From Doris montereyensis (lineage: Eukaryota > Mollusca > Gastropoda > Nudibranchia > Dorididae): a stretch of DNA of 64,000 bases. Under the pieces are notes generated by a model, which saw only the letters and a list, made by a program, of their open reading frames with translations, did no database searches and had not been told where the DNA came from. The position numbers were made by a program, and so were the translations under genes. Location of the stretch: contig JAXRKP010000044.1 in NCBI GenBank assembly GCA_037039925.1, forward strand, positions 146,344 through 210,343, in the 5' to 3' direction. Below are positions 52,701 through 64,000 of this stretch, in pieces. Each line of letters starts with the position of its first letter. Position 1 is the stretch's first letter.

Positions 52701-55700
52701 AGATTAGTAAAAAAAAAAAAAAAAGTAAAAAGATTAAGATGATTTACATAGCATAGGTGCCATTTCTCCACTATATAGTGGAATTCCGCTATTTCATTGA
52801 CCGGGCGCAATCTTCCAATACCCTGGGGGGGGGGGGAGGAACAATTTTTTTCTCTTAATTTTTCCCCTCACAAATATCGTTTTCGTGACTGCCACAGCCC
52901 CATCCAAAACAAAAAATTCCATGGGTCTCGCTGACTTGAGCTCTGCTGTGAGTTAATAAATAAGCTATAAACAAAAATGCGTTAGTACTGAATAACGACC
53001 AAAACTTTACGAACATTAATCCCAGCTGAACATTTTACGGGTGGCACCTATGGATGTTTTACGTCATACTTTGATTATCATTTAGCTTTAACTTCATTGT
53101 TATTGTTTAGAAGTAGACATGTAGCATATTGCTTTACATGTGATGAAAATTGTTGTAAAAAATTTTTTTGTTTTGCACCAGATTGAAAATCTATTTCTTT
53201 ATTTTCTCTGTTGTCATGTTGTCACTGTAAGCATGAACATTAACATCAACGTTAACACACAATATTTCTTGTACTCTTTTCAGTAGTTATTTTTTTGTTT
53301 TTGTATCTTTGCTTCTTCTAACAGAAGTTGGGTTTTTATTAGTATATAAACATGTTAACCCTTGACTTTTAAAACATTTTTATCTCCTTATTTAGTTTAT
53401 AGATGTTAAATGTTTATGGGGGGGGGGCACCTGAAGTGATTATTTTTTGCTTTTGAGTTTAGGTTTTTGCTTTTAGTATGTACATGAGTAACTGTCAAAA
53501 TACAGTCATTCTATATCATTGAAAAATTTGTAACGTCCTTGGTTTCCATAGAAACGGCCGCCATCTTGGATTTTTAACTCAATTTTCAAAATCTATCTCC
53601 TCCCTTAGTTATGACTGAAATTACTCAAAACCTGTGAAAATCATCTTTTCCATTCAATATCTAAAGAGTGACCGGTTTTTTTCGAAGTTTTTTTAAATGA
53701 TTTTTTTTAATACTTTATATCGTGAATGTACAAAAACGGTGTTTTTATTGCAACAAAAAATTCTCAAAAAGTCTCTGACATTGTTACTTATGTAAATAGG
53801 ATTATAAATCTAGGTTTACATGAGCACTGTTGTGAAAACAGACGTCAAAAGGACCAGCCTTTTGTTTTTTCCTATATATCTTATGCTTGTGCACGTGTTT
53901 ACATACACACTGACGCGCAAGGTCTCTTATGTCACACATCGATGGGAGACGCGTCGATCGGTGTCGACAAAATGAGGTCAAGTCAATTAACCGCCAATAT
54001 ACAGATTTTTACTGCCATTTTCTCAGTCAGTGTTAGGGTAATTTACGTCAAAATTTTGATTGCTTTTACCTACCCTCGCCTACAAAATATTTCGTAAAAA
54101 AAAATTATTATACGTCATACGGACATTTTTCTGCCTTGAACTTGTAGATAAATGATCATTCTACCCGAATATGCAAAGAACAGAAAATCAACCTTTTGGT
54201 CCAAAACTCGCCCTTAACATGGTTATGAGTAAGAGTAAAGAGCATAAGATTATTTTGCTATGAGAATGAGCTTACTGTGAGAATGAGCTTGCTGTGAGAA
54301 TGAGCTTGCTGTGAGAAATATGGTGTGCAAATTGAATTTTAATGAAAGCAGTTTTTATATTATGTTTGTCCCAACTTTGTTGTTGAATTATAGATTTGAA
54401 TTTGTCTGAGACGTTTTTTATTATGAGATTTGATGTTTTCATCACAGTTCTGGAGAAAATTCAATGTTTATTTTATGATTGTTTCTACTTGACCTCACTA
54501 ACAACAACAACAGGTGTTATCAATGTTTTGCTGACAACGCCTCTGTGGGTGGCAAATACACGGCTCAAGCTTCAAGGCGCCAAGCTCCACACGTCACATT
54601 ACATGGAGAACAAAAACAACGACAAGCAATATGATGGAATTATAGGCAAGTGTTGAACTATTTTAAATGATCTTTATTTGTTTATTTATGTTTTGTATTT
54701 ATTAAGCAGTGTCCGTAATCTTTCGATCTAAGATGTAATGTCTTTCAATCAGTCTCTTGAATAATATAATGTTCTGTTCATTTTTGTCAAAGTAAAAGAG
54801 ACTTTGATTTTCATATGTAATTTAGTGACAATAAAAATGTTTGTGAATGCACAGATTGTATCCTAAAAATCGTCCGAAAAGAGGGTGTCAAAAAGTTATG
54901 GGGAGGCACTATTCCATCTCTCTTCCTGGCCTCAAACCCTGCCATTCAGTTCATGATCTACGAGGCTCTCAAGCGGTACTTCAAAAGGACCCTTCATGCC
55001 GAGGTGATCATTTCTTTTTGCTTTGTTTCATCGCATGAGTACATTGTTTGTTGCAGACAGACCTAGATGAATCATGTTACTCTCTTAACATAAATTGCAC
55101 TGTCTGAGTGCTGTTGGGTTGTAGTACACATCCAGATAAGATGAACATATGCAGTTTTTATTTATCTCATTAAAGAAGAGTTCATGTTGTCAGGTTTAAA
55201 AATATTAATGCCATTGCGTGGGCACCAAGAGGTTTCACATCTGGTACTCCAATTTCTTTAGAGAAAGGAATACAGACTTTGGGCTCATGCTAGATACAAC
55301 AGGAGTCATTCATGTTGTCCATGTGAGCAAGTCAGATTGTGGTAGACTCTGTAAGATACTAGATCTTTGCTTGGCTTGAACATGTCGAGTTTAAATCGTT
55401 TATTGTCTTTATTTTCCTTTTGTTTCAAGGACCTAAGTGCACTGATGATTTTCCTGATTGGAGCCATTGCCAAAGCAGTAGCAACAGTCGTCACTTACCC
55501 GTTGCAAGTCATACAGAGTAGACTGCGGGTAATGTAGTTTATTTCATTTGATGTTTTGTCTTTTAACTCTCAGGTTTGAATATTTTATCCCAACGGACTT
55601 CAAGACTTTGACTGCTTTTTGTATTTTTCTGTGGGGGCTTGGTGGTCCAGAGGCAAGGCATCAGCCTCACTACCCAAAGGTCGTGGGTTCGTGCCCGAGA

Positions 55701-57565
55701 GTTTGAAAACTTTTCTTGATTTTTTTAGTAACATCCAACCCCTGGTCCAGGTAGGTGGATCGACACCTAGTCCCATCGGTCACAGATGATAAAAAGGAGG
55801 TCCTGAGTGCATATCATAACACTAACACTGTGCACGTTAAAGATCTTTTCATGTAGACTGGACTCTCTTCTATTTGATCTTGTCAAGTTTTTAATCAAAT
55901 GTAAAGCAAAGTAAGTCCCATGTTCAGAGTAAAAGAGTAGGGTGATCGGGAGTAGAGTCCTGATTTTTTCTAGGCATACGGCATGGTGTGGTAGTTTGCC
56001 ATTGCTTTCCACGTCCTCTAGGCATACGGCATGGTGTGGTAGTTTGCCATTGCTTTCCATGTCCTCTAGACATACGGCATGGTGTGGCAGTTTGCCATTG
56101 CTTTCCCGTCCTCTAGACATACGGCATGGTGTGGCAGTTTGCCATTGCTTTCCATGTCCTCTAGACATACGGCATGGTGTGGCAGTTTGCCATTGCTTTC
56201 TATGTCCTCTAGACATACGGCATGGTGTGGCAGTTTGCCATTGCTTTCCATGTCCTCTAGGCATACGGCATGGTGTGGCAGTTTGCCATTGCTTTCTATG
56301 TCCTCTAGACATACGGCATGGTGTGGCAGTTTGCCATTGCTTTCCACGTCCTCTAGACATACGGCATGGTGTGGCAGTTTGCCATTGCTTTCTATGTCCT
56401 TTAGACATACGGCATGGTGTGGTAGTTTGCCATTGCTGTCTATGTCCTTAGCATGGGTTGGGTTTTTTTAATACACCTACATGTACACTACTGGCAGTAC
56501 TAGCACTCTTGATAATAAGGATAAAGTTAATGATACTGACTTAAACTAAAATACTGATTGCTCTGTATTTATTGGTTTATATTAATATTATCACTGCACA
56601 TTAGTAAAAATGAAATAGCTATTGATTTGTCTCTTTGAATAATATTAATAATTTCCTTGTATCTTCACACAGGCTGGCTATGCTAAACATGAAAGTTCTC
56701 AAACATTATTGGAAAATCTTTTAAACGTGATAAGGTGAGGAAACAGTTTACATATATTCTTATTCAGATACAAGATACAAGGTGAATATCCATGGAATTA
56801 TCATCTAACTCGACACGCGATCAAGGCTTCTCTTTTCATCGTTCTCCCCAAAGAAATGTGACATGTTGTAATTGGAGAAACAGCAGTCGCGTGTGATGAA
56901 GCACAGAAACATTTTTAAAGACTCACAAGCTTCTATCTCCAGTTTCAATACGGAAATGCCTTCTTTTTTTCTTCATTTCAACTTCCTTTTGTCATCAATA
57001 GAGATAAAGATCAGGCACAGATAAATCAAATTCCTGGATGGGGTGACTGCTAATCTGTAATCAGTTTAACATTCATGTATTCACTTCATTAAAACCTAAA
57101 CAAGGGAGCCTTATGTTATATGCAAAAAAAATGTATTTCAATAAATGTTATAATTATAAAAGAGGCTAGCCAAGACCAGTGCAACAGATGCACCTGTTTA
57201 GGAGATTTGTGATCTAATATGCTGTGACATAGAAAAGATTTTGTGAAGGAAGTGATTATTCAGGTGGAACACACCCGAATAAGACAACACCCCCGCCCCC
57301 AGTCTCATATTATTCAGGTGGAATCCATCCGAATATAAGACTTGCCTCTTGTTAATTATGCAGCGTGATATCATATACTTTAGACTTTAGGGCCTATGTA
57401 AAATGTTCCATCTCTTCTTTTTTCTCTCCCAGGACACGTGGGTTTAAATCGCTTTATAAAGGCATGGAAGCCAAACTATTGCAAACAGTCCTCACAGCTG
57501 CCCTGATGTTCCTGACCTATGAGAAAATTGCTGCTTTGATCTTCCGCTTGATGGGGATGCGATGA
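46716..57565 (+). CDS. SLC25A17: SLC25A17/PMP34 peroxisomal CoA/FAD/NAD carrier
   Basis: Mitochondrial-carrier-family protein of the peroxisomal membrane, exchanging CoA, FAD, NAD and AMP. Exons: 46716-46799, 48020-48080, 48248-48314, 49736-49890 (4a), 54514-54645, 54855-55003, 55430-55528, 56673-56734, 57433-57565. They give 313 aa (human 307) without any frame break. The three carrier signatures are present in the degenerate form typical of PMP34: [26 protein letters not shown] and [12 protein letters not shown]. Other matches are [34 protein letters not shown] and [22 protein letters not shown] 46716 is chosen because [12 protein letters not shown] follows as in human (YESLVHAVAGA); the extra 15 residues before it are weakly supported. 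A second form of exon 4 lies at 51942-52107. Intron 5 starts with GC. Confidence 0.93.
48650..49150. repeat. dispersed repeat with CCATCTTGG-like core, copy 2
   Basis: Contains GGTTGCCATGGAAATGGTCG-CCATCTTGAATG and AGCATTTTGAGAAAAAACGC at comparable spacing to copy 1. It lies in SLC25A17 intron 3. Confidence 0.65.
49736..49890 (+). CDS. SLC25A17: SLC25A17 exon 4a (canonical)
   Basis: Encodes [20 protein letters not shown] and on to DLSLGFVSG: the end of the first matrix loop, helix 2, the cytosolic loop and the start of helix 3. It is the closer match to vertebrate PMP34. The acceptor is TTTCAG at 49735 and the donor GTATTC at 49891. It enters in phase 2 and leaves in phase 1. Confidence 0.9.
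50645..50770. repeat. about 30-bp short tandem repeat
   Basis: Four to five imperfect copies of AATATTGCCTTGGTACCGAC plus ACTACCTT, between SLC25A17 exons 4a and 4b. Confidence 0.85.
51520..51764 (+). mobile_element. tRNA-derived SINE family A, internal deletion
   Basis: Best-preserved tRNA head: TGGCCGAGTGGCTAGG and GGGGTTCGAATCCTA. The body lacks the CATCCTGTCCAGGATG part. It lies between SLC25A17 exons 4a and 4b. Confidence 0.87.
51942..52107 (+). CDS. SLC25A17: SLC25A17 alternative exon 4b (homologous to 4a)
   Basis: Encodes [10 protein letters not shown], then [19 protein letters not shown] and an end [11 protein letters not shown]. It aligns with exon 4a over GWF, eight residues, SNF-YFY and the closing D-A/S-FxxG. 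It has its own acceptor (ACCAG, 51941) and donor (GTACTT, 52108) with the same phases as 4a. One base is missing in the G-rich stretch 51971-51976; with it the exon would be 167 bases. It may be a mutually exclusive exon or a decayed exon duplicate. Confidence 0.75.
53510..54210. repeat. dispersed repeat with CCATCTTGG core, copy 3
   Basis: Contains GGTTTCCATAGAAACGGCCG-CCATCTTGGATTTTTAAC, the best-preserved core. The right part is diverged. It lies in SLC25A17 intron 4. Confidence 0.6.
54514..54645 (+). CDS. SLC25A17: SLC25A17 exon 5 with a GC donor
   Basis: Encodes [18 protein letters not shown] and KLQGAK, then a variable loop, ending YDGIIG. The next exon begins [11 protein letters not shown] in phase 1, so the splice must fall at ATAG/GCAAGT, a consensus GC-AG donor. 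No GT at a workable phase gives the conserved IID junction. Confidence 0.88.
55633..55915 (+). mobile_element. tRNA-derived SINE family B
   Basis: GGGGGCTTGGTGGTCCAGAG at the head, GTCGTGGGTTCGTGCCCG as B box and the shared body through GCACGTTAAAGATC. It is in SLC25A17 intron 7. Confidence 0.87.
55965..56450. repeat. 48-bp minisatellite
   Basis: About ten copies of a 48-base unit (CATACGGCATGGTGTGGCAG, TTTGCCATTGCTTTCCATGT, CCTCTAGA) in SLC25A17 intron 7. All frames crossing it are periodic artefacts. Confidence 0.97.
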
Positions 57566-57975
57566 CAGAATGTCAAACAGCTTTTGTGAACTTTTTTCCT
57601 TTGAAATATGGACACTTATATTTGCCAGATTTGTCTTCTTGTCTTATAAACTTTGTGTTGTTTCAGACAATTTCTCCTTACCATCCAAGCAGCAGAAAAA
57701 TCGGCAGGCCTATTTGATATGATTTTTTTTTAAAGACAAACTGATATTGAGTTTCAAAGATTTAAATGTATTAGTATATATAAAATCAAACATGGATAAA
57801 TTGAAATCTCCTGTTGTCAATCTTGTGTAGTGGAGGTCTTGCATAGGTGGATTACACTTTTTCTGTGTTGATAATGAGTCTGTCTGGAAATAGTGCAAAA
57901 TGGTATCTTTGAGTGACTCACATTCTACCTTTTGGATGCCTACAAGATGACAGTTTTTATACCATAGGAAGAGTA

Positions 57976-59330
57976 CAATGCTTGTAACTCTAGTACTAGT
58001 ATTGTCATCAGTCACTATGCCAATGCTTGTAACTCTAGTACTAGTATTGTCATCAGTCACTATGCCAATACTTGTAACTCTGGTACTAGTATGGTCATCA
58101 GTCACTATGCCAATGCTTGTAACTCTAGTGCTAGTATTGTCATCAGTCACTATGCCAATGCTTGTAACTCTAGTGCTAGTATTGTCATCAGTCACTGTGC
58201 CAATACTTGTAACTCTGCTAGTATTGTCATCAGTCACTGTCAATACTTGTAACTCTAGTACTAGTATTGTCATCAGTCACAATACTTACGAAGGAGCCAC
58301 AGTGCTCAAAGGCGAATATGACAATGTAACTCTAAAGACAAGAGCAAACAGTACTCGGGTATTGTCGAGAAATATTTAGAATCTAGATCACCTATGACAA
58401 AGAAGATGACCAATACTTGTAAACAACTGGCAATGTGAACTATCTAGTACGAAGGAGCCACAGTGGAGTCATGACAATAAGTCACTGTTTGCCAATAGCT
58501 CAGACATTATTATTCACAACTATTTAGATAGTTCTAGTGTCTAATATTGTCATCAGTCATCTTCTTTGTCATAGGTATTACTTAGATCTAGATTCTATAC
58601 TCTTTGTTGTCTGTAACGTGTTTGCTCTCTAGTTGTCACTAGTATTGTCATCAGTCAACTCACATTGCCAACGTTATTTGTCTTGTAACTCTAGTACTAG
58701 TATTGTTAGATCTAGATTCATTTCTCTGTGCCAATCACGTGTTTGCTCTGTCTTGTAACTCTAGCCTTTACTTCACTATTGTCATCAGTCACATTGCCAC
58801 ATATCTCTGTTGTTTACGTTATTTGTCTTTTTAATATTGCTAATACATCTGTATACTCTTCTTTGTCATAGGTATTACTTAGTCATAGATTCTATTTCTC
58901 GTTTGTTGTCTGTTATACCAACGTGTTTGCTCTGTCTTGTAACTCTAGCCAATACTACTAGTACTAGTATTGTCATCAGTCATCAGTCACTAGTATTGTC
59001 ATGTCACTGTGCCAATACTTGTAACTCTAGTACTAGTATTGTCATCAGTCACTATGCCAATGCTTGTAACTCTAGTACTAGTATTGTCATCAGTCACTAT
59101 GACCTTGTAACTCTGTACTACTACTAGTATGGTCATCAGTCACTCAATACTTGTAACTCTGGTACTGGTATTGTCATCAGTCACTATGCCAATGCTTGCA
59201 ACTCTAGTACTAATATTGTCATCAGTAACTATGCCAATGCTTGCAACTCTAGTACTAATATTGTTATCAGTCAATATGCCACGGTTGCAACTCTAGTACT
59301 AGTGTTGTCATTAGTCAATATGCCAATGCT
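57976..59330. repeat. 45-bp minisatellite with scrambled extension
   Basis: Seven ordered copies of a 45-base unit (TGCTTGTAACTCTAGTACTA, GTATTGTCATCAGTCACTAT) at 57976-58290. They are followed by about 1 kb of shuffled unit pieces mixed with other short repeated phrases (TTTGTCATAGGTATTACTTA, AACGTGTTTGCTCT), then about six more ordered units at 59015-59330. Confidence 0.9.
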
Positions 59331-59981
59331 TGTTGGTGGATTTCAGTAGACATTGTAGTTTGTACGCATTCCTAAGTTACAACTATATATAATATTAGTG
59401 CCTGTAATTACATCATCCATTATCATAAGTTTGCTCCATTTTACTAATTTTAGAATTTTCTTCTTCTGTTTTTTTATTTCTTTTACTATTATCAGTTTTA
59501 ATACACATTTTCTGTTTTTTAAACAAGGAGAATTCAAGCTTCTTTCTTTTCACGTCACAATTGGATGTTGTAACTGTAAGTTAATATTGTTTAATTTTTC
59601 TTTTTAAATAAAATGTTCGCTGGCTGTTTTGTTGTTGCATTATTTATCTCCATACAGAGAGACGTGAATTCATATCTAAAACTTGGAGGAAACAGAGTGG
59701 GGTAGGCATATTATTGTGGGCTTTTGTCACCAAAGCTTTTCATTTTCACCCCTATCAGAGTGTAGGCCACAGAGGAGAGATTTCCATCTTTCTCTTTTGG
59801 TTTACTTTTCATTATTGTCATCAATATTATTAGCAGTAGCATTAATATTATTCTCATTGTTTTGATGGTGTCGAAGAAAGCATAATCATATATTATAAAC
59901 ATTAGGCCTATAGAAATGAAAACAGTAGCTAGCACACACCCCTCCAATGTATAAGATAGCGCTTATGCCAGACATTAGTAG

Positions 59982-60375
59982 CGACGATGGCGAGTGGTTT
60001 GGCTGCCAGAATGGGGATTATGGGAGCCCGGGTTGAATTCTGGGAAAGCCAGACCCAACGTTCTGTTTCCTTGGGAAATAATATTAATAAAATGTATTTC
60101 TATAACGCTCATCATCAATACTAGACTAACCTCTGAGCATTTAACAAGTATTTCCCCTCTCAATCCAGGTGCAAAATGGGTACAAGCACTAGCTTTGGAG
60201 TAAAAACTTGCGTCAGAGTAGCATCGTGTCCAGGAGGTTATTATTAGCACCTGTTCCGTTTCACGGCTAGAGGTTAGGTTACCAGACTTGGGATCAGCAA
60301 GTCCTGGGTTTGAATCTTGGCAATGCAAGTTCCAATGTTGTGTTCTTTGTAAAATTAATTAAAGATGTTTCACTA
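59982..60375 (+). mobile_element. SINE family A, interrupted and with a second partial head
   Basis: Head ATGGCGAGTGGTTTGGCTGC with B box GGGTTGAATTC, then about 60 foreign bases (ATTTCTATAACGCTC...) at 60085-60145, then the family A body. A second partial head (AGGTTACCAGACTTGGGATC) starts at about 60270. Confidence 0.7.
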
Positions 60376-60387
60376 GCATTTCTCCAC

Positions 60388-60600
60388 TTAACCAAAAGGT
60401 AGTAGGTTCGAGCCCCCGCCAACGGAAAAATGTTCTTACGTTTTTTCAAGTAAAATCTACCCCCCTGGTCCATGTAGGTGGATCAACACCTAGTCCCATC
60501 GGAGTCAGACAATAAAAAGGAGGTCCCGTGTACAGATCACAATGCTCTGTGCATGTTAAAAATCCCTTTGTGCACGTTAAAGATCCTTGATAGATACACA
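60388..60600 (+). mobile_element. SINE family B, headless copy
   Basis: Starts at AACCAAAAGGTAGTAGGTTC (B-box side) and runs to GTGCACGTTAAAGATCCTTG; the terminal motif GCACGTTAAAGATCC appears twice. It abuts the family A copy. Confidence 0.8.
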
Positions 60601-61664
60601 CGCTACATTCACAAATTTGTTGTGCCGGCTGGCCATGTAAATGTAAGTCAATGACCATGATTAACATGGTAAGAAGATAAGTTAAAATGGCGTGTCGCAT
60701 CAGAACAGTGGCCTCCTTGATATCTTTGTGTCTTCACCTGATCTCATTGCACGACTAACCATTGGACTATTTATGAGTTTCATTGTTTTGTTGTTGTTTT
60801 TCTTTTTCATTTTGTTATTGTTTTGTTTTTAATAACTTAGTACATAATAATAACATTTCAAGTGAAAAAATGAAATGTATAGACTGCAGAGTTTGTGATT
60901 TTCATTTTGTTTGATTCTAATGTAGTATAAAAATCATTGAGTTAGTTGTGTGGCCGGTATATTTGTGTCCTATCCTAATCTCAATATTAAATTATTATTA
61001 TGATGGATCTGTGTTATCTCATGTTTTCAAATTTTCAGTATTATAGGATACCATAGATGACTAGTTCTATGTGTTCAGTGGAGAAATAGTATGAGTCACA
61101 CTGAGTGTAAGTAAGTGTAAGCATTGTAATTGTAAGAATGAATGATATTGTAGTGATAAAGGAGAGAATAATATACATGTAAAAGGATTCAAAATATGGA
61201 TTTAATCAAGTCTTTCGGGCAGTCATGAATAATCAATATTCTCTTAAATGTACATGTATATATATATACACATTGTGTGTTGTACTGGCATTTCATCCAT
61301 TTCTCAACCACACTTTTATTTATATGATGTAGTATGAATTTAATTAATTATTGTCTGGATCCTTATCAGTGGTAAGTGTTTTCTCAGCCTTCTTTGTACA
61401 CTGTATATGTAGTGTGTGTTTGTGTTTCACTTCATGTTAATGTTAATGTTAAGCAATTTCATCCATTTGTTAGTGTCAACCACATCTTGGCACAGTGTTA
61501 ACGGAACCATTTGAATTTGAATATCAATCACAAGCCTCTGTTGGTATTGTTGTCCCAGTCTCTTCTTCCTGTATTGTGCATTTGTTTTGGGGGCTGGGTA
61601 GGCGGAGCTTCATTAATCATTAGTTACAGAAAGGGGTTGGGGTCTTCATTTGTGACTGGGTTTA

Positions 61665-61745
61665 TTAATGACAATAATAAATGGCCCTTATAGAGCGCTT
61701 TACCCGTAGAAAACAAGCTCTAAGAGCTTTACAATGGCAGCAGAA
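61665..61745. repeat. GCGCTTTAC short repeat
   Basis: AATGGCCCTTATAGAGCGCT then ACAAGCTCTAAGAGCTTTAC: an imperfect inverted pair of GAGCGCTTTAC-like ends with an ATAATAA lead. Confidence 0.5.
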
Positions 61746-62599
61746 CATTTGTCATGGGTTTTACCTGAAAGTTCTTGATACATGTACTGTAGCTGATAAT
61801 TTAAGGTTTCACAATCTTATTTTAATTATGTGTTTAAAAAATTTATGATGTGCAATGTTTTGTTTTTCTAGTTGCCCATACTTTGCCATTTTTTATCAAA
61901 ATTTTGTTATGAATCATTATGTTATACTATTCAGGGTATTTGATCATAAAGTCAAAATCTATGTTTATGATTTACACATCAATATTTTTATGACAATTAC
62001 ATTGAATTCTTATTATTTTATTCATAATTACATTCTTTGTATTTACGTACATACATATGATCGTGTTAATTCTTGTACTGTAATCAAAATTTACAGTTAG
62101 GAAAAGGATTTGTGACTCTTTTATTTAATGGATATTTGCTTAATAATATTAATATATTTGATATTGGCTTTGTTATTCAGATTTTGCTTTTTTTTTAATT
62201 GCATTTATGAATGTCTTCTTTATTAAACAACAAAATGCTTCAATCTTTATAATGTGGGGAGTACACATTTTATGATTCTTTTGAAAACGTACAAGTTGTT
62301 ATGTCACTGTTGACTGTTCATTATAGTATCAAGCATGTCAAATATAAACTTGGATAATATGTACATACATGTATATCGCCGGTGAAAATCGAAAATCGTG
62401 CACGTCCGATTCTGGGTGTTTTCAGAAAATCAAAGAAAATGATGCTGTGCTTTTTAATCTATTTTTACAGACAAACATGGTTTGCAAGTGTCAAAAGCTA
62501 GACCCAATAGGGATACATGATGCATAGGAATTTCCTAATGTTAAAAAGAAGGTGTTACTAATTTAGACTTCACGGTTTGGGACTTTCACTGTCGATATA

Positions 62600-63239
62600 C
62601 AGTGGGACCTCTCTAACCCAGGTACGGAACCCGGGGAACCGGGAAACCCGACCAATCGGGAAGAAATCCCATGGAATGGAATTTTTCTATGTGTTGTACC
62701 TCTCTAAATGGGAAAGGTCCCCGGCCAATCGGAACAATTTTTCAGGTGCCCGTTCACAATGACCATAAGCCAGATACACCAGGTATCAGGGCCTTGATCG
62801 TCAAGTGACCAATACGGTACGGTGTTGACATGGTGCGGTGCTTAGAATTATTGGCCTCTGCACTGTCATACTCACATAGCCTTCCATTGCTCACCCTGTC
62901 AATCGCAAGGGTTGACCCGTGAGGAGATTTAACGATCCACCATGCATTCTTGATTACATGTCTTATCTTTCTACCGTCCAATGAAGATCCAAGATGTATG
63001 CCACATTTGATTTGATCAACTGGTCACTGGTTAAGTGGTTACAATAAATTGTTCGAGAGAGAGAGGCAGGCAGTCTGAGACAGACAGACCAAGAGGCAAA
63101 TAGACACAGAGAGAGAGAGAGAGAGACAGGAAAAGAGAGAGAGAACCAAAGTCCCTAGGTCCCTGGGTAATCAGGAAACCCGGAAAATCAGGACAATTTC
63201 ATGATCCTCTGAGATTTCCCGATTAGAGAAGTTCCACTG
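62600..63239. mobile_element. Tigger-like non-autonomous TIR element
   Basis: Left end CAGTGGGACCTCTCTAACCC; right end, reverse-complemented, CAGTGGAACTTCTCTAATCG. The left side is preceded by TA; the right TSD is altered. Subterminal CCGGGGAACCGGGAAACCCG-type repeats match at both sides. There is no transposase. Confidence 0.85.
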
Positions 63240-64000
63240 TGTAATACATAAGAATAATACAAACAAAAGATGTGATGTGAGTATCATCTACAGCCCCACA
63301 TCCAATGGATTTTGTTTCATTAAAATTCACCCCCTCTACATATATGCGATGATCTTACAAGTACAACGTGGTGGAAAAAACACTTGGTAGCCAGGGTTTT
63401 GAACCAATGTCAATACAACACCTCCACTGTAACAACATACAGTATGTAAATTGTAATTTTATTTTGTATGACTGGTTTGAATCCTACAAAGCAATGAAGT
63501 AGCAAGGCATTCCTTGAGCTCAATAAGATTTCCATTTTATTATATTTTCTCTTTTATTCACTTCAAATCAAACTACAATTTATAGTATAGTGCTAGTACT
63601 ATAACTATAATGTGATTATGACCTGGGACATTGACAGAAATAGAAAGAAATAAGATCCTAAAAGTCAAGTCTTTTGAACATTTCGTCAATGTCTATTGTT
63701 GAAAATGAGGTACAATTCAATGGTAAAGAATAGTTCATGATCTGTAATCTCTTCCACTCAAAAACTGGACATATACAGGGTGGGTTTTTTTAAACTCTGA
63801 ATGATAAAGAATTTAAGAAACTGAAAAACGGCTGTACATACAATTATTACAATCATGCAATTTTTTGCACACAATAAGAACATCACTAAAGTCTTGTTGA
63901 GTTACCAAAAAAAAAACAAGCAGGTATTTACCGTTAGTGAAATGGAAACACATGAATTGCTTGAAATGAAATCTGGCGTTTATTGATTTGCGTTTTAACA

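Larger units (their letters stand above)
57566..64000. other. SLC25A17 3' flank, repeat-rich, no further gene
   Basis: After the TGA at 57563-57565 I see no coding region. The stretch holds a 45-bp minisatellite with a scrambled extension (57976-59330), SINEs (59982-60600), a GCGCTTTAC-type repeat (61665-61745), a Tigger-like TIR element (62600-63239) and AT-rich DNA. A possible SLC25A17 polyA signal is AATAAA at about 59606, but a closer one may exist. Confidence 0.45.

Noticed and set aside
55767..56471. Long open frames on both strands (up to 213 codons)
   Set aside because: 48-bp minisatellite in SLC25A17 intron 7; periodic peptides on both strands.
57710..58379. 187-codon minus and 133-codon plus frames (TRVTSIGIVTDDN repeats)
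   Set aside because: 45-bp minisatellite in the 3' flank of SLC25A17.

Overview
This is a eukaryotic (animal) genomic window: AT-rich, with short exons, long introns, GT-AG splice sites, tRNA-derived SINEs, TIR elements and very many minisatellites. The protein families and the SINE/TIR types suggest a marine or freshwater invertebrate, most likely a gastropod mollusc. That last step is inference; no species-specific gene was recognised.

Four genes can be read. (1) A DDIT4/REDD1-like (RTP801/scylla family) mTORC1 inhibitor on + at about 0.93-2.64 kb, two exons. (2) A nine-exon + gene at 7.2-20.0 kb for a TPR plus JmjC (cupin_8) Fe(II)/2-oxoglutarate oxygenase. (3) On the - strand, a complete 22-exon TBL3/UTP13 gene (45.6 to 21.3 kb), the WD40 subunit of the UTP-B/SSU processome, about 792 aa. 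(4) On +, SLC25A17/PMP34 (46.7-57.6 kb), the peroxisomal CoA/FAD/NAD carrier, 9 exons, 313 aa. The JmjC gene and TBL3 converge at about 20-21.3 kb. TBL3 and SLC25A17 diverge from a shared 1.1-kb upstream region. The four genes have unrelated functions; nothing suggests a joint pathway.

Three results stand out. First, SLC25A17 carries two homologous versions of exon 4 (49736-49890 and 51942-52107). They have the same splice phases, and the reading frame only tolerates one of them, so they look like mutually exclusive exons for transmembrane helix 2. Second, tandem repeats have repeatedly formed on or beside exon-intron junctions: ten copies of a 5' splice site after JmjC exon 7, degenerate copies of the exon 4 acceptor, a copied donor after TBL3 exon 21, and an array starting about 16 bp from the TBL3 exon 18 donor. 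Third, the JmjC gene and TBL3 carry single-base frame breaks, mostly in or beside short homopolymers, and JmjC also has one in-frame TGA. Because TBL3 is expected to be essential and is otherwise perfectly conserved, uncorrected assembly errors are the simplest explanation; pseudogenisation of the JmjC gene remains possible.

The rest is intron or intergenic DNA with about 8 kb of minisatellites (units 22-60 bp, one with higher-order organisation), two tRNA-SINE families, Tigger/pogo-like TIR elements, an unrelated TIR MITE family, a LINE reverse-transcriptase tail fragment and a dispersed repeat containing a YY1-like core.
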